From Leptothrix discophora (GTDB lineage: Bacteria > Pseudomonadota > Gammaproteobacteria > Burkholderiales > Burkholderiaceae_C): DNA of 64,000 nt. Of this stretch, positions 9,246 through 18,003 are shown one piece after another. A program made the translations under genes and the position numbers. The stretch spans positions 1 to 64,000 of the forward strand of contig NZ_JAUZEE010000005.1 of assembly GCF_030705305.1 (NCBI RefSeq), in the 5' to 3' direction. The notes beneath the pieces are model-generated. The model had not been told where the DNA came from and did no database searches. It saw only the letters and a list, made by a program, of their open reading frames with translations. How positions within the stretch are numbered: the stretch's first letter is position 1; every line of letters begins with the position of its first letter.

Positions 9246-9698
9246 TCATTCGACGCGCTGCCAGGTCTGCGTGCGGCCGATCAGCGGCAGGCCGATGTAG
9301 GCGCGCAACTCCATCGTCTTGCCGTCGTTGACCAGCTTCATGCGGACCTTGTAGGTCTTGCCGTTGTTGGGGTCGAGGATCTCGCCGCCGTCCCACAGGC
9401 CGGCCTCGGACGTGCTGGCCTTGACGCCCTGCAGGATGGTCATGCCCAGCACCGGCTGGCCCTTGCGGGCATCGCTGCAGGCATCGCAGCGGGCGTCCTG
9501 CCTGGCCGGGTCGGCGACCTTCTCGACCTTGCCGCTGAAGGTGCCACCGCTGTCGCTGATGCGCACCAGCGACTTCTCGGTCCTGCCGTCGTCGTCGATC
9601 GTGCGCCACAGGCCGGCGGGCGAGGACTGGGCCAGCGCGAGGCCGCCCAGCAGGCTCATGGCCAACGTCGCTGCGATCTTCGGGATGTGCGTGTTCAT
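9246..9698 (-). CDS. DUF2147 family secreted protein
   Basis: A 150-residue protein with a clear signal peptide (MNTHIPKIAATLAMSLLGG, cleavage after ALA). The mature part begins with SSPAGLWRTIDDD, typical of DUF2147. It includes LWDGGEILDPNNGKTYKV and ends in an LPLIGRTQTW segment, both conserved in the family. The predicted fold is an all-beta envelope or periplasmic domain; its biochemical role is not established. Cys residues in ARCDACSD could form a disulfide. It is embedded in the beta-oxidation operon, 26 bp after the acyl-CoA dehydrogenase stop and 55 bp before fadB, an arrangement suggesting a role linked to lipid or envelope state. Confidence 0.8.
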   Translation of the reverse strand: MNTHIPKIAATLAMSLLGGLALAQSSPAGLWRTIDDDGRTEKSLVRISDSGGTFSGKVEKVADPARQDARCDACSDARKGQPVLGMTILQGVKASTSEAGLWDGGEILDPNNGKTYKVRMKLVNDGKTMELRAYIGLPLIGRTQTWQRVE

Positions 9699-9724
9699 CG
9701 GGGTTCTCCGCGATCGGCCGGTGA

Positions 9725-11527
<1,803 letters not shown>

Positions 11528-11640
11528 GTCGTCTCCTGAAAGGGTGGTGTGTCGGTGCGGCCGGGCGGTGGGCCTGGCCGGTTCGGTTCTGGAAGGCGGC
11601 GGCCCGTCGTCGCCGGTCGGGACGGCGGCGGGCGCGGGAT

Positions 11641-12309
11641 TCAGCGTCGGGGCGCGGGCGCCACGACGTGGCGCGCCAGCAGGGATTCGAAGCCGCGGCG
11701 GGCGCGCTCGATCGCGCCGGGCACGCGCAGGAAGCGGGCGTCGTGGTGCAGCGCCAGGATCAGGCCGTGCATCTCGAAGGCCATCTGCTGGGCATCGGTG
11801 TCGGGCCGCAGCTCGCCGACCTCGCGGGCCAGTTCGATCGCGCGGTGCAGCGCCGTCTGCCAGGCCAGCACCATGTCGGCCAGCGCGTCGCGGACCGGGC
11901 CGGGGCGGTCGTCGAACTCGACGGCGCCGCTGATGTAGATGCAGCCGGAGTCGATTTCCACCGTGACCCGCTCGATCCAGCGGTCAAACAGCGCGCGCAG
12001 CCGCAGCACGCCGCGCGGCTGTCGGATCGCCGGGAAGAAGACCTCGTCCTCGAAGCGGCGGTGGTATTCGCGGATCACCGAGATCTGCAGCTCCTCGCGC
12101 GAGCCGAAGTGGGCGAACACGCCCGACTTGCTCATGCCCGTCACCTCGGCGAGCGTGCCGATCGACAGGCCCTCCAGCCCCTTCTGCGAGGACAGCAGCA
12201 GGGCCGCGTCCAGGATCGAGGCGCGTGTCTGCAAGCCCTTCTGCAAGGAACGGGTGCCCGACCGGGGCGCGGTGCGGGTGCTGGGTGCGGGCGGGTTGAG
12301 GGTGGTCAC
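11641..12309 (-). CDS. TetR-family regulator of fatty-acid degradation
   Basis: A TetR-type repressor of about 222 residues. The N-terminal helix-turn-helix is recognisable from TRASILDAALLLSSQKG through LAEVTGMSKSGVFAHFGSRE. The C-terminal domain should bind an acyl-CoA ligand by analogy with FadP/PsrA regulators. A GTG codon at 12309 is the preferred start because a well-formed operator lies just upstream at 12319-12340; the longer frame starting at 12357 would put the operator inside the gene. It heads the acyl-CoA dehydrogenase/fadB/fadA operon on the same strand, so it probably represses itself and that operon until fatty acids are available. Confidence 0.85.
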   Translation of the reverse strand: MTTLNPPAPSTRTAPRSGTRSLQKGLQTRASILDAALLLSSQKGLEGLSIGTLAEVTGMSKSGVFAHFGSREELQISVIREYHRRFEDEVFFPAIRQPRGVLRLRALFDRWIERVTVEIDSGCIYISGAVEFDDRPGPVRDALADMVLAWQTALHRAIELAREVGELRPDTDAQQMAFEMHGLILALHHDARFLRVPGAIERARRGFESLLARHVVAPAPRR

Positions 12310-12318
12310 GATGGCTCT

Positions 12319-12340
12319 AAATCGAACGGTCGTGCTATTT
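12319..12340 (-). promoter_or_regulatory. Predicted operator of the TetR regulator
   Basis: A 22-bp imperfect palindrome of the form AAATnGnACGnnCGTnCnATTT lies 10 bp upstream of the GTG start. Core ACG-N2-CGT with AT-rich flanks is the type of site bound by TetR regulators of beta-oxidation. The AT-rich flanks stand out in this GC-rich region. Position implies autoregulation. Confidence 0.7.
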
Positions 12341-12399
12341 TGTTCGAGATCCCGCATTCGGCAACCCCCGGGCTTTCTCGGAGGCCTAGAGTCTGAACT

Positions 12400-13155
12400 C
12401 TAGGGGGCTGCGGACGGCGGCTGCGGCGCGTCGATGGAACCGAGGAACTGGCCGACCGCGCGATGCACATCCGTGCGCTTCAGGATGCCGCGATGGCTGC
12501 TGTCGGGCAAGAGCTGTTCGGTCAGCCGGCCCGGCCAACCGGCGAAGAGGGCGCGCGACAGGCGCGGCGGGATGGTGGTGTCGAGCGCGCCGATCACCAG
12601 CAGGCAAGGGCAGCGCACGTCGGCGATGTGGCGCACGGACTCGTAGCGGTCTCGCAGCAGGCCGGTCTGGCGCGCGAGCCAGTCCAGCGCCCCCAGGCCA
12701 TTGGCCACCCGTTCGCGCTCAGCCGGCTTGCGCCAGGCCAGTCCCATCCCTTCGTCGTGGAAGCACAGCACGGCATGGTCCGGCAGGTCGGCCGGCGCCC
12801 GGAAGACCGAGGTCGGATGCTCGCGGCGGCCGTTGAAGTAGATCAGCGCCGAGCGGATCGTCCGCCCGCCCCGCGGCCTTGCCAGGTGCCCGTGCAGCAC
12901 CTTGCCCGACAGCGCGACCTCCACCGGCACGATGTCGTGACCCGGGCTGTCCAGCACGGCGTTCCTCTTGGGCGAGGGGAACAGCAGGTGACGCTGCCAG
13001 GCCCAGAGCAGCGCCAGGGCGGCCAGCGCGGCCACCGTCGCGGCGGAAAAGATGAGGAGCAGGTGGGTCACCGGTCGATCCAGGGCGGGCAGGGCCAGCG
13101 GAGCTGTCGAGTGTCGCGGCGGCGCGTGACGCGGGCGGGTCCAGCCGGTGGCCAT
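12400..13155 (-). CDS. Alpha/beta-hydrolase-like protein lacking the nucleophile segment
   Basis: A 251-residue protein with one membrane-spanning segment (about residues 28-50) followed by the FPSPKRN start and beta strands of an alpha/beta hydrolase. The later parts are normal: a CLLVIGALDTTIPP strand with the acid and SSHRGI with the His. No G-x-S-x-G motif exists. Family members normally have about 50 residues, including the nucleophile elbow, between the ALDWLARQTG helix and the RYESV segment, but here these two pieces are nearly joined. The frame is intact, so it is either a catalytically dead protein or a recently decayed one. Divergent from the HNH gene by 57 bp. Confidence 0.6.
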   Translation of the reverse strand: MATGWTRPRHAPPRHSTAPLALPALDRPVTHLLLIFSAATVAALAALALLWAWQRHLLFPSPKRNAVLDSPGHDIVPVEVALSGKVLHGHLARPRGGRTIRSALIYFNGRREHPTSVFRAPADLPDHAVLCFHDEGMGLAWRKPAERERVANGLGALDWLARQTGLLRDRYESVRHIADVRCPCLLVIGALDTTIPPRLSRALFAGWPGRLTEQLLPDSSHRGILKRTDVHRAVGQFLGSIDAPQPPSAAP

Positions 13156-13212
13156 GACCACGTCTTGAAGCTGACACCTTGCATGATCTATGCTTGGCTT
13201 GAGGAAACTGCC

Positions 13213-13770
13213 ATGGACGTGCTGCAACTCGATGTATCGGGTCGCCCTCAGGCTTGGATCTCGCCGAAGGAAGCGGCCACTCTCTACGCCAGCGACGCCG
13301 TCGCCTGGACGATCGGAGAGCCGTGTCTCGTGCTGCGTGGCGGCATCCAGCGCAGCAGCGGTCTGCAGTCGCGCATCGAGCTGCACCCGATCATCGCGGT
13401 GCGCGGCGCGGTCCCCAGCCGGGCCTGGCGCTAGGCGCCGGCGCTGTCCAACCCCAAGCTGTTCGTGCGCGACAAGATGGTCTGCGCCTACTGCGGCGGC
13501 CAGTTCCACCCGGAGGACCTGACGCGCGAGCACATCGTGCCGACCTCGCGCGGCGGAGCCGACAGCTGGATGAACTGCATCACCGCCTGCCGCTCCTGCA
13601 ACGGCCGCAAGGGCAGCCGGCTGGTGCACGAGGCGCGCATGGAGCTGCTCTACCTGCCCTACGTGCCCAGCCTGCACGAGGACATGATCCTGCGCGGTCG
13701 CCGCATCCTGGTCGACCAGATGGAGTTCCTGCTCGCCAGCGTGCCCAGCCACAGCCGGCTGCACGGCTGA
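13213..13770 (+). pseudogene. HNH endonuclease interrupted by an in-frame amber codon
   Basis: The frame from ATG 13213 to TGA 13768-13770 encodes a 185-residue HNH protein apart from one TAG at 13432-13434. Both halves are in the same frame and both look conserved. The first half starts MDVLQLDVSGRPQAW and runs to SRAWR. The second resumes with APALSNPKLF and carries CAYCGG, the HNH core REHIVPTSRGGADSWMNC and CRSCNGRKG. Two CxxC pairs would bind structural zinc. A single C-to-T change (CAG to TAG) would explain the stop. The second half could restart at ATG 13465, just before the zinc ribbon. An upstream ATG at 13182 could extend the N-terminus. Sequencing error and true nonsense mutation cannot be separated here. 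Confidence 0.75.
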
Positions 13771-13911
13771 GCCGGGCCTGCGTTGCGGATGTCATCGGGA
13801 CAGGTCGGGCGCTCCCTGTCGACCATGCCACCGGCGGTCAACCGGCGGTGCCGGGTGCGGCGTTAGGATGGTCTGAATCCCGGATCCGACCGTCACCGGT
13901 CCCCTGACACC

Positions 13912-14406
13912 ATGCACCCGACTTCTTCCTTTCTTCGTCCGCTGGTCGTGCTGTTCGCCGCGTGTGCCGCGCTGGCGCTCTCCGCCTGCAGCACCACCAG
14001 CCCGGACGTGATCCAGCCACGTGACGCGCAGCGCCTGTCCAACGTGCAGGACGCGGTCGTGCTCAACGTGCGTCCGGTCGTCGTCGAGGGCCAGCAGAGC
14101 GGCACCGGCGCGGTGGCGGGCGGCGTGGTCGGCGGCATCGCCGGTGGCACCGTGGGCGGGCGGCGCGAGAGCGCGGCGGTGGCCATCATCGGGGCGGCCG
14201 CGGGTGCGGTGATCGGCAACACCGTCGAGCGCTTCGGCACCCGCGAGGACGCGGTGGAGATCCTGATCCAGCTGACCAACGGCGACCGTCGCGCGATCGT
14301 GCAGGCCAAGGGCACCGAGAACATCGCGGCCGGCGATGCGGTCATCCTGATCAACACCGGCGGCAAGACCCGCGTGATCAAGGCGCCGCCGGTTCAGGGC
14401 CGGTGA
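13912..14406 (+). CDS. Glycine-zipper outer-membrane lipoprotein, SlyB-like
   Basis: A 164-residue lipoprotein. The signal peptide ends in the lipobox LSAC, with the lipidated Cys at residue 25. A Gly-rich zipper, AVAGGVVGGIAGGTVGG, lies around residues 67-84 with a second zipper AIIGAAAGAVIGNTV, together the two-helix pattern of SlyB/PcpM proteins. The C-terminal third is a small beta domain. SlyB-type proteins sit in the outer membrane and stabilise it under stress. The gene is monocistronic: a 141-bp spacer separates it from the HNH gene and the next gene is convergent. Confidence 0.85.
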   Translation: MHPTSSFLRPLVVLFAACAALALSACSTTSPDVIQPRDAQRLSNVQDAVVLNVRPVVVEGQQSGTGAVAGGVVGGIAGGTVGGRRESAAVAIIGAAAGAVIGNTVERFGTREDAVEILIQLTNGDRRAIVQAKGTENIAAGDAVILINTGGKTRVIKAPPVQGR

Positions 14407-14559
14407 CGCTGCCCGCCGTATCCCGGCGCGGCTGACCCGAAAGCGGTGCCACCCCATGACAAAGCCGCCTGTCGGCACCACGGCGAGGTGGTGACGGCGA
14501 GGCGGCCAGGGTGTCGGAGCGGTTGACGACGCGTGCTGCGCGTCACCTCGTCACGAGGT

Positions 14560-14802
14560 TCAGGGCTTGGTGCTGCGCAGCTGCTCTTCCAGCTCGTTGC
14601 AGGTCGGGGCGCAGACCAGCTGGGACTTGCCCAGCAGCTTGCGGGTCTTCAGTTGCGAACGGGCGCGGTGCTTGCCGCACAGGAAACACGACATCGTGGC
14701 GGCCGAATGGGTGCCGGCCGAGCCGAACGGCGAACCGGGCGTCTTGCTCAGGTAACGCAGGCCATCGGAGTCGATGGCGGTCTTGACAGTGTCTTTGCTC
14801 AT
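14560..14802 (-). CDS. Small zinc-ribbon-like protein of unknown function
   Basis: An 80-residue protein starting MSKDTVKTAIDSDG. The centre has CFLCGKH and then VCAPTCNE, giving CxxC and CxxxC pairs about 25 residues apart, a plausible zinc site. A basic segment, RARSQLKTRKLLGK, lies between them, so nucleic-acid binding is possible but not shown. I do not recognise a named family. The upstream intergenic region contains strong nested inverted repeats (14839-14890). A GC-rich hairpin at 14464-14506 followed by three T residues lies after the gene on the minus strand and could be a weak terminator. Confidence 0.65.
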   Translation of the reverse strand: MSKDTVKTAIDSDGLRYLSKTPGSPFGSAGTHSAATMSCFLCGKHRARSQLKTRKLLGKSQLVCAPTCNELEEQLRSTKP

Positions 14803-14838
14803 GGATGTCTTCGGTCGCGGGTGAAGGAATCGCGGCGT

Positions 14839-14890
14839 GAAACTTCGACCACGCGAGATTGTGGCCAGTCGACACAATAGACGAAGTTTC
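14839..14890 (-). promoter_or_regulatory. Nested inverted repeats upstream of the zinc-ribbon gene
   Basis: Outer arms GAAACTTCG (14839-14847) and CGAAGTTTC (14882-14890) are perfect 9-bp inverted copies. Inside them, ATTGTG (14859-14864) and CACAAT (14873-14878) form a second dyad. The element is AT-richer than its surroundings and ends 37 bp before the 80-codon gene. It could be a compound operator or fold as a leader RNA hairpin. Confidence 0.55.
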
Positions 14891-14980
14891 CGCTCACTGC
14901 TCGTGAAAGGTTGATGCGAGCCCGATGCCGGGGCGTCGGGGGTGGGGTCTGGTTGACGAACGTCAAGACCGGAGCGTGCG

Positions 14981-15463
14981 TCAGAGGAATCGCTCCAGCA
15001 GCCGGCGGGACGCCCTGTCCAGGCCGAAGCGGTCGCGGATGCGGAAGGCGATGCCGTGCGCGCTGGCGATCAGCAGGGCGCTGCCGTTCAGGCGCCGGAT
15101 GTCTTCCTCGGCTTTCAGCACGAAAGTGGTGGCGCCGCGGTCGGTTTCAACCGTCCAGGTGCTCGGGGTCGAGAAGGTCGACACGCCGACCAGCCGCTCG
15201 ATCACCGGCACGAACTCGCGCGCAGCCAGTTCGTCGGCGATCAGCGTGCGGTCCGGCTCGGGCAGCGCGTCGAGCCGGTCGATCCAGACCAGCTCGTGGC
15301 CGTCCGGGCTGACCAGCGACAGCCCGTCGTCCGGCGCGCCCAGCGGGAAGGCCCGCACCGGCACCACGCCAACGTGCGCGACGCCGTCGAGGCCGGTCCA
15401 GACCAGCCGCCCCATCGCGTTGCGGGCCAGCGTCCAGGGCTGCTTGTCGTTCGGGTGTTCCAT
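14981..15463 (-). CDS. DUF1854 protein associated with cyanophycin metabolism
   Basis: A 160-residue protein of the DUF1854 family, which in Betaproteobacteria is found next to cyanophycin genes. Typical segments are VRAFPLGAPDDGLSLVSPDG, the acidic stretch EPDRTLIADELAAREFVP and the C-terminal AHGIAFRIRDRFGLD. No catalytic motif or membrane segment is visible and its role is unknown. The ATG at 15463 follows the stop codon of the ABC exporter by 2 bp, and a TTG two codons earlier overlaps that stop (TTGA), so the two genes are translationally coupled. Its function is likely tied to that exporter. Confidence 0.85.
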   Translation of the reverse strand: MEHPNDKQPWTLARNAMGRLVWTGLDGVAHVGVVPVRAFPLGAPDDGLSLVSPDGHELVWIDRLDALPEPDRTLIADELAAREFVPVIERLVGVSTFSTPSTWTVETDRGATTFVLKAEEDIRRLNGSALLIASAHGIAFRIRDRFGLDRASRRLLERFL

Positions 15464-15465
15464 GC

Positions 15466-17814
15466 TCAACCCTGTCCGGCCGGATGGGCCGCATGCACCG
15501 GCGCGGCCGGCGTGATGACCGCCGCGTCGTCGTCTTCCGCCAGCTGCTCGGTGCGGCGCGCCTGGGCTTCGTAGAGACGCCAGTAAGCGCCCTGGCGGGC
15601 CATGAGCTCGTCGTGCGGGCCGACCTCGACGATCTGGCCGCGGTCCATCACGACCAGCCGATCGGCCTTGCGCAGCGTCGACAGGCGGTGCGCGATCGCG
15701 ATGGTGGTGCGGCCGAGCACGAGGTTGTCCAGCGCCTTCTGGATCTCCTTCTCGGTCTCGGTATCGACCGCCGATGTGGCCTCGTCGAGGATCAGGATCT
15801 TCGGGTCGATCAGCAACGCGCGGGCGATCGAGATGCGCTGGCGCTCACCGCCCGACAGGCCTTGGCCCCGCTCGCCGACCAGCGAGTCGTAGCCGTGCGG
15901 CAGGCGCAGGATGAACTCGTGCGCGTGGGCCGCACGGGCAGCGGCGACGATTTCCGCGCGGGTGGCGTCGGGCCGGCCGTAGGCGATGTTCTCGGCGATC
16001 GTGCCGAAGAACAGGAAGGGCTCCTGCAGCACCAGGCCGATGTGGCGGCGGTAGTCGGCCACGCGGTAGCGGCGCAGGTCGTTGCCGTCGACCCGGATGG
16101 CGCCCTCGGTGACGTCGTAGAAGCGGCAGATCAGGTTGACCAGCGTGCTCTTGCCCGAGCCGCTGTGGCCGACCAGGCCGATCATCTCGCCCGGCCGGAT
16201 GTCGAGGTCCAGCCCGCGGATCACCGCCCGGTTGCCGTAGCGGAAGCCGACGTTGCGCAGCTCGATGCGGCCTTCCGGCTTGTCGTAGGGCTGCGGCTGG
16301 GCGGGGTCCGGCACGTTGGAGACGTGGTCGAGGATGTCGAAGATGCGCTTGGCGCCGGCCGCCGCCTTCTGGGTCACCGAGACGATGCGGCTCATCGAGT
16401 CGAGCCGGCCATAGAAGCGGCCGATGTAGGCCAGGAAGGCGGTCAGCACGCCGACGGTGATCTCGCTGCCGGCGACCAGCCAGATGCCGAAACCCCAGAC
16501 CACCAGCAGGCCGATCTCGGTCATCAGCGAGACGGTCGGCGAGAACAGGCTCCAGGTCCGGTTGAGCTTGTCGTTGACGGCCAGGTTGTGCGCATTGGCG
16601 TCGCGGAAGCGCTGGGCCTCCCGGCCCTCCTGGGCAAAGGCCTTGACCACGCGGATCCCGGGGATGGTGTCGGCCAGCACGCTGGTGACCTCCGACCAGA
16701 CCCGGTCGATCTTCTCGAAGCCGGTGCGCAGGCGGTCGCGCACGATGTGGATCAGCCAGCCGATGAAGGGCAGCGGCAGCAGCGTGACCAGCGCCAGCAG
16801 CGGGTTGATCGAGAAGAGGATGAGCGCGGTCATCGCGATCATCAGCACGTCGGTGGCGAAGTCCAGCGCGTGCAGCGACAGGAAGACGTTGATGCGGTCG
16901 GTCTCGCTGCCGATGCGCGACATCAGGTCGCCGGTGCGCTTGCCGCCGAAGTAGTCCAGCGACAGTCTCAGCAGGTGCTCGAAGGTGGTGGTGCGCAGGT
17001 CCGCGCCGATGCGCTCGGAGACCAGCGCCAGCAGGTAGGTGCGGGCCCAGCCCAGGCCCCAGGCGGCCAGCGCGGCGGCCAGCAGGCCTCCGAGGTACAT
17101 CGCCACCACCGAGATGTCGATGTGCTGGCCGTTCTGGTAGGGGATCAGCACCTCGTCCATCAGCGGCATGGTCAGGTAGGGCGGCACCAGCGTCGCGGCG
17201 GTCGAGGCCAGCGTCAGCAGGAAGCCGACCAGCAAGCGGCCCTGGTAGGGCCGCGCGAAGCGGGCCAGCCGCAGCAACACCCAGGTCGACGGCGGCGTCT
17301 GCAGCTCGCGCTCGCAGACCGGGCAGGACTCGCTGTCCTCGGGCAGCGGCGCCGCGCAGGTCGGGCAGGTGCCTGCTTCCTCGCGCACCAGCCGCGACTG
17401 CAGCGGCGCACCCGCGTCGCCCTGGGCCAGCTCGGCCTGGCGGCGCTCGAACTGGTCCAGCAGGCGGGAGGCCTGGGCATGCAGGCCGAGCGTGAAGCGC
17501 CAGTGGGCCAGCACGCGGTGCGGGTCGTGCAATTCCAGCAGGCCGACGCCGCCGTGGTCGCTCAGGCGCAGCGACAGGCCGGTGTCGATCGGCCAGGACT
17601 GCCAGTCGGCGTCCGGCCCGACGCGGGCATGCAGTGTGCGGCTGCCCAGCACGAGCTGGCCAGCGGTGAAGCGCATCCGGGCATCGAGGTCAACCTGCAG
17701 CGTCGCCAGGGCGTTCTCGTCTGCAGCCAGCGGCGCGGCCGGGCGGAGGTCCGGGGCGCTCGCCGCAGGTCGCGACGACGACGAATCTGACGGGACGGTG
17801 TGGGATGGATGCAT
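15466..17814 (-). CDS. ABC exporter associated with cyanophycin metabolism
   Basis: A 782-residue fused permease/ATPase. The first 180 residues are not transporter-like: they form a soluble region ending in a four-Cys zinc ribbon (CPTC at 150-153 and CPVC at 164-167). Six transmembrane helices follow, then the ATPase with Walker A GHSGSGKST, signature LSGGERQRISIA and Walker B ILILDEATSAVD. Exporters of this kind occur beside cyanophycin synthetase genes; the cargo is unknown. It is coupled to the DUF1854 gene downstream and divergent from cphA' across a 189-bp spacer that must hold both promoters. The zinc-ribbon extension is much longer than a usual exporter N-terminus. Confidence 0.87.
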   Translation of the reverse strand: MHPSHTVPSDSSSSRPAASAPDLRPAAPLAADENALATLQVDLDARMRFTAGQLVLGSRTLHARVGPDADWQSWPIDTGLSLRLSDHGGVGLLELHDPHRVLAHWRFTLGLHAQASRLLDQFERRQAELAQGDAGAPLQSRLVREEAGTCPTCAAPLPEDSESCPVCERELQTPPSTWVLLRLARFARPYQGRLLVGFLLTLASTAATLVPPYLTMPLMDEVLIPYQNGQHIDISVVAMYLGGLLAAALAAWGLGWARTYLLALVSERIGADLRTTTFEHLLRLSLDYFGGKRTGDLMSRIGSETDRINVFLSLHALDFATDVLMIAMTALILFSINPLLALVTLLPLPFIGWLIHIVRDRLRTGFEKIDRVWSEVTSVLADTIPGIRVVKAFAQEGREAQRFRDANAHNLAVNDKLNRTWSLFSPTVSLMTEIGLLVVWGFGIWLVAGSEITVGVLTAFLAYIGRFYGRLDSMSRIVSVTQKAAAGAKRIFDILDHVSNVPDPAQPQPYDKPEGRIELRNVGFRYGNRAVIRGLDLDIRPGEMIGLVGHSGSGKSTLVNLICRFYDVTEGAIRVDGNDLRRYRVADYRRHIGLVLQEPFLFFGTIAENIAYGRPDATRAEIVAAARAAHAHEFILRLPHGYDSLVGERGQGLSGGERQRISIARALLIDPKILILDEATSAVDTETEKEIQKALDNLVLGRTTIAIAHRLSTLRKADRLVVMDRGQIVEVGPHDELMARQGAYWRLYEAQARRTEQLAEDDDAAVITPAAPVHAAHPAGQG

Positions 17815-18003
17815 GGTGGGAGGAAGTGAACCCTCGATTTTCTCCGAAGCAGGGACAACGGCCCAGCGCCTCGTCTCGCCGACGTCAGCCCAGGTGATGG
17901 GGAGCGACGCACAATCGCCCTCTGTCCGGGTTCCCGACCCCTCTCAGCCCAGCGCGTCAGCCGCGCCAGAACGAGCCGACCTCCGCGGCGGCCTCTCCTG
18001 AAC

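Noticed and set aside
5630-9331. 1233-codon plus-strand open frame opposite fadA and fadB
   Set aside because: Same GC artefact; no ribosome site, no domain pattern.
14464-14506. GC-rich hairpin between slyB-like and zinc-ribbon genes
   Set aside because: Only three T residues follow on the minus strand, so it is too weak to call as a terminator; mentioned in the gene entry only.
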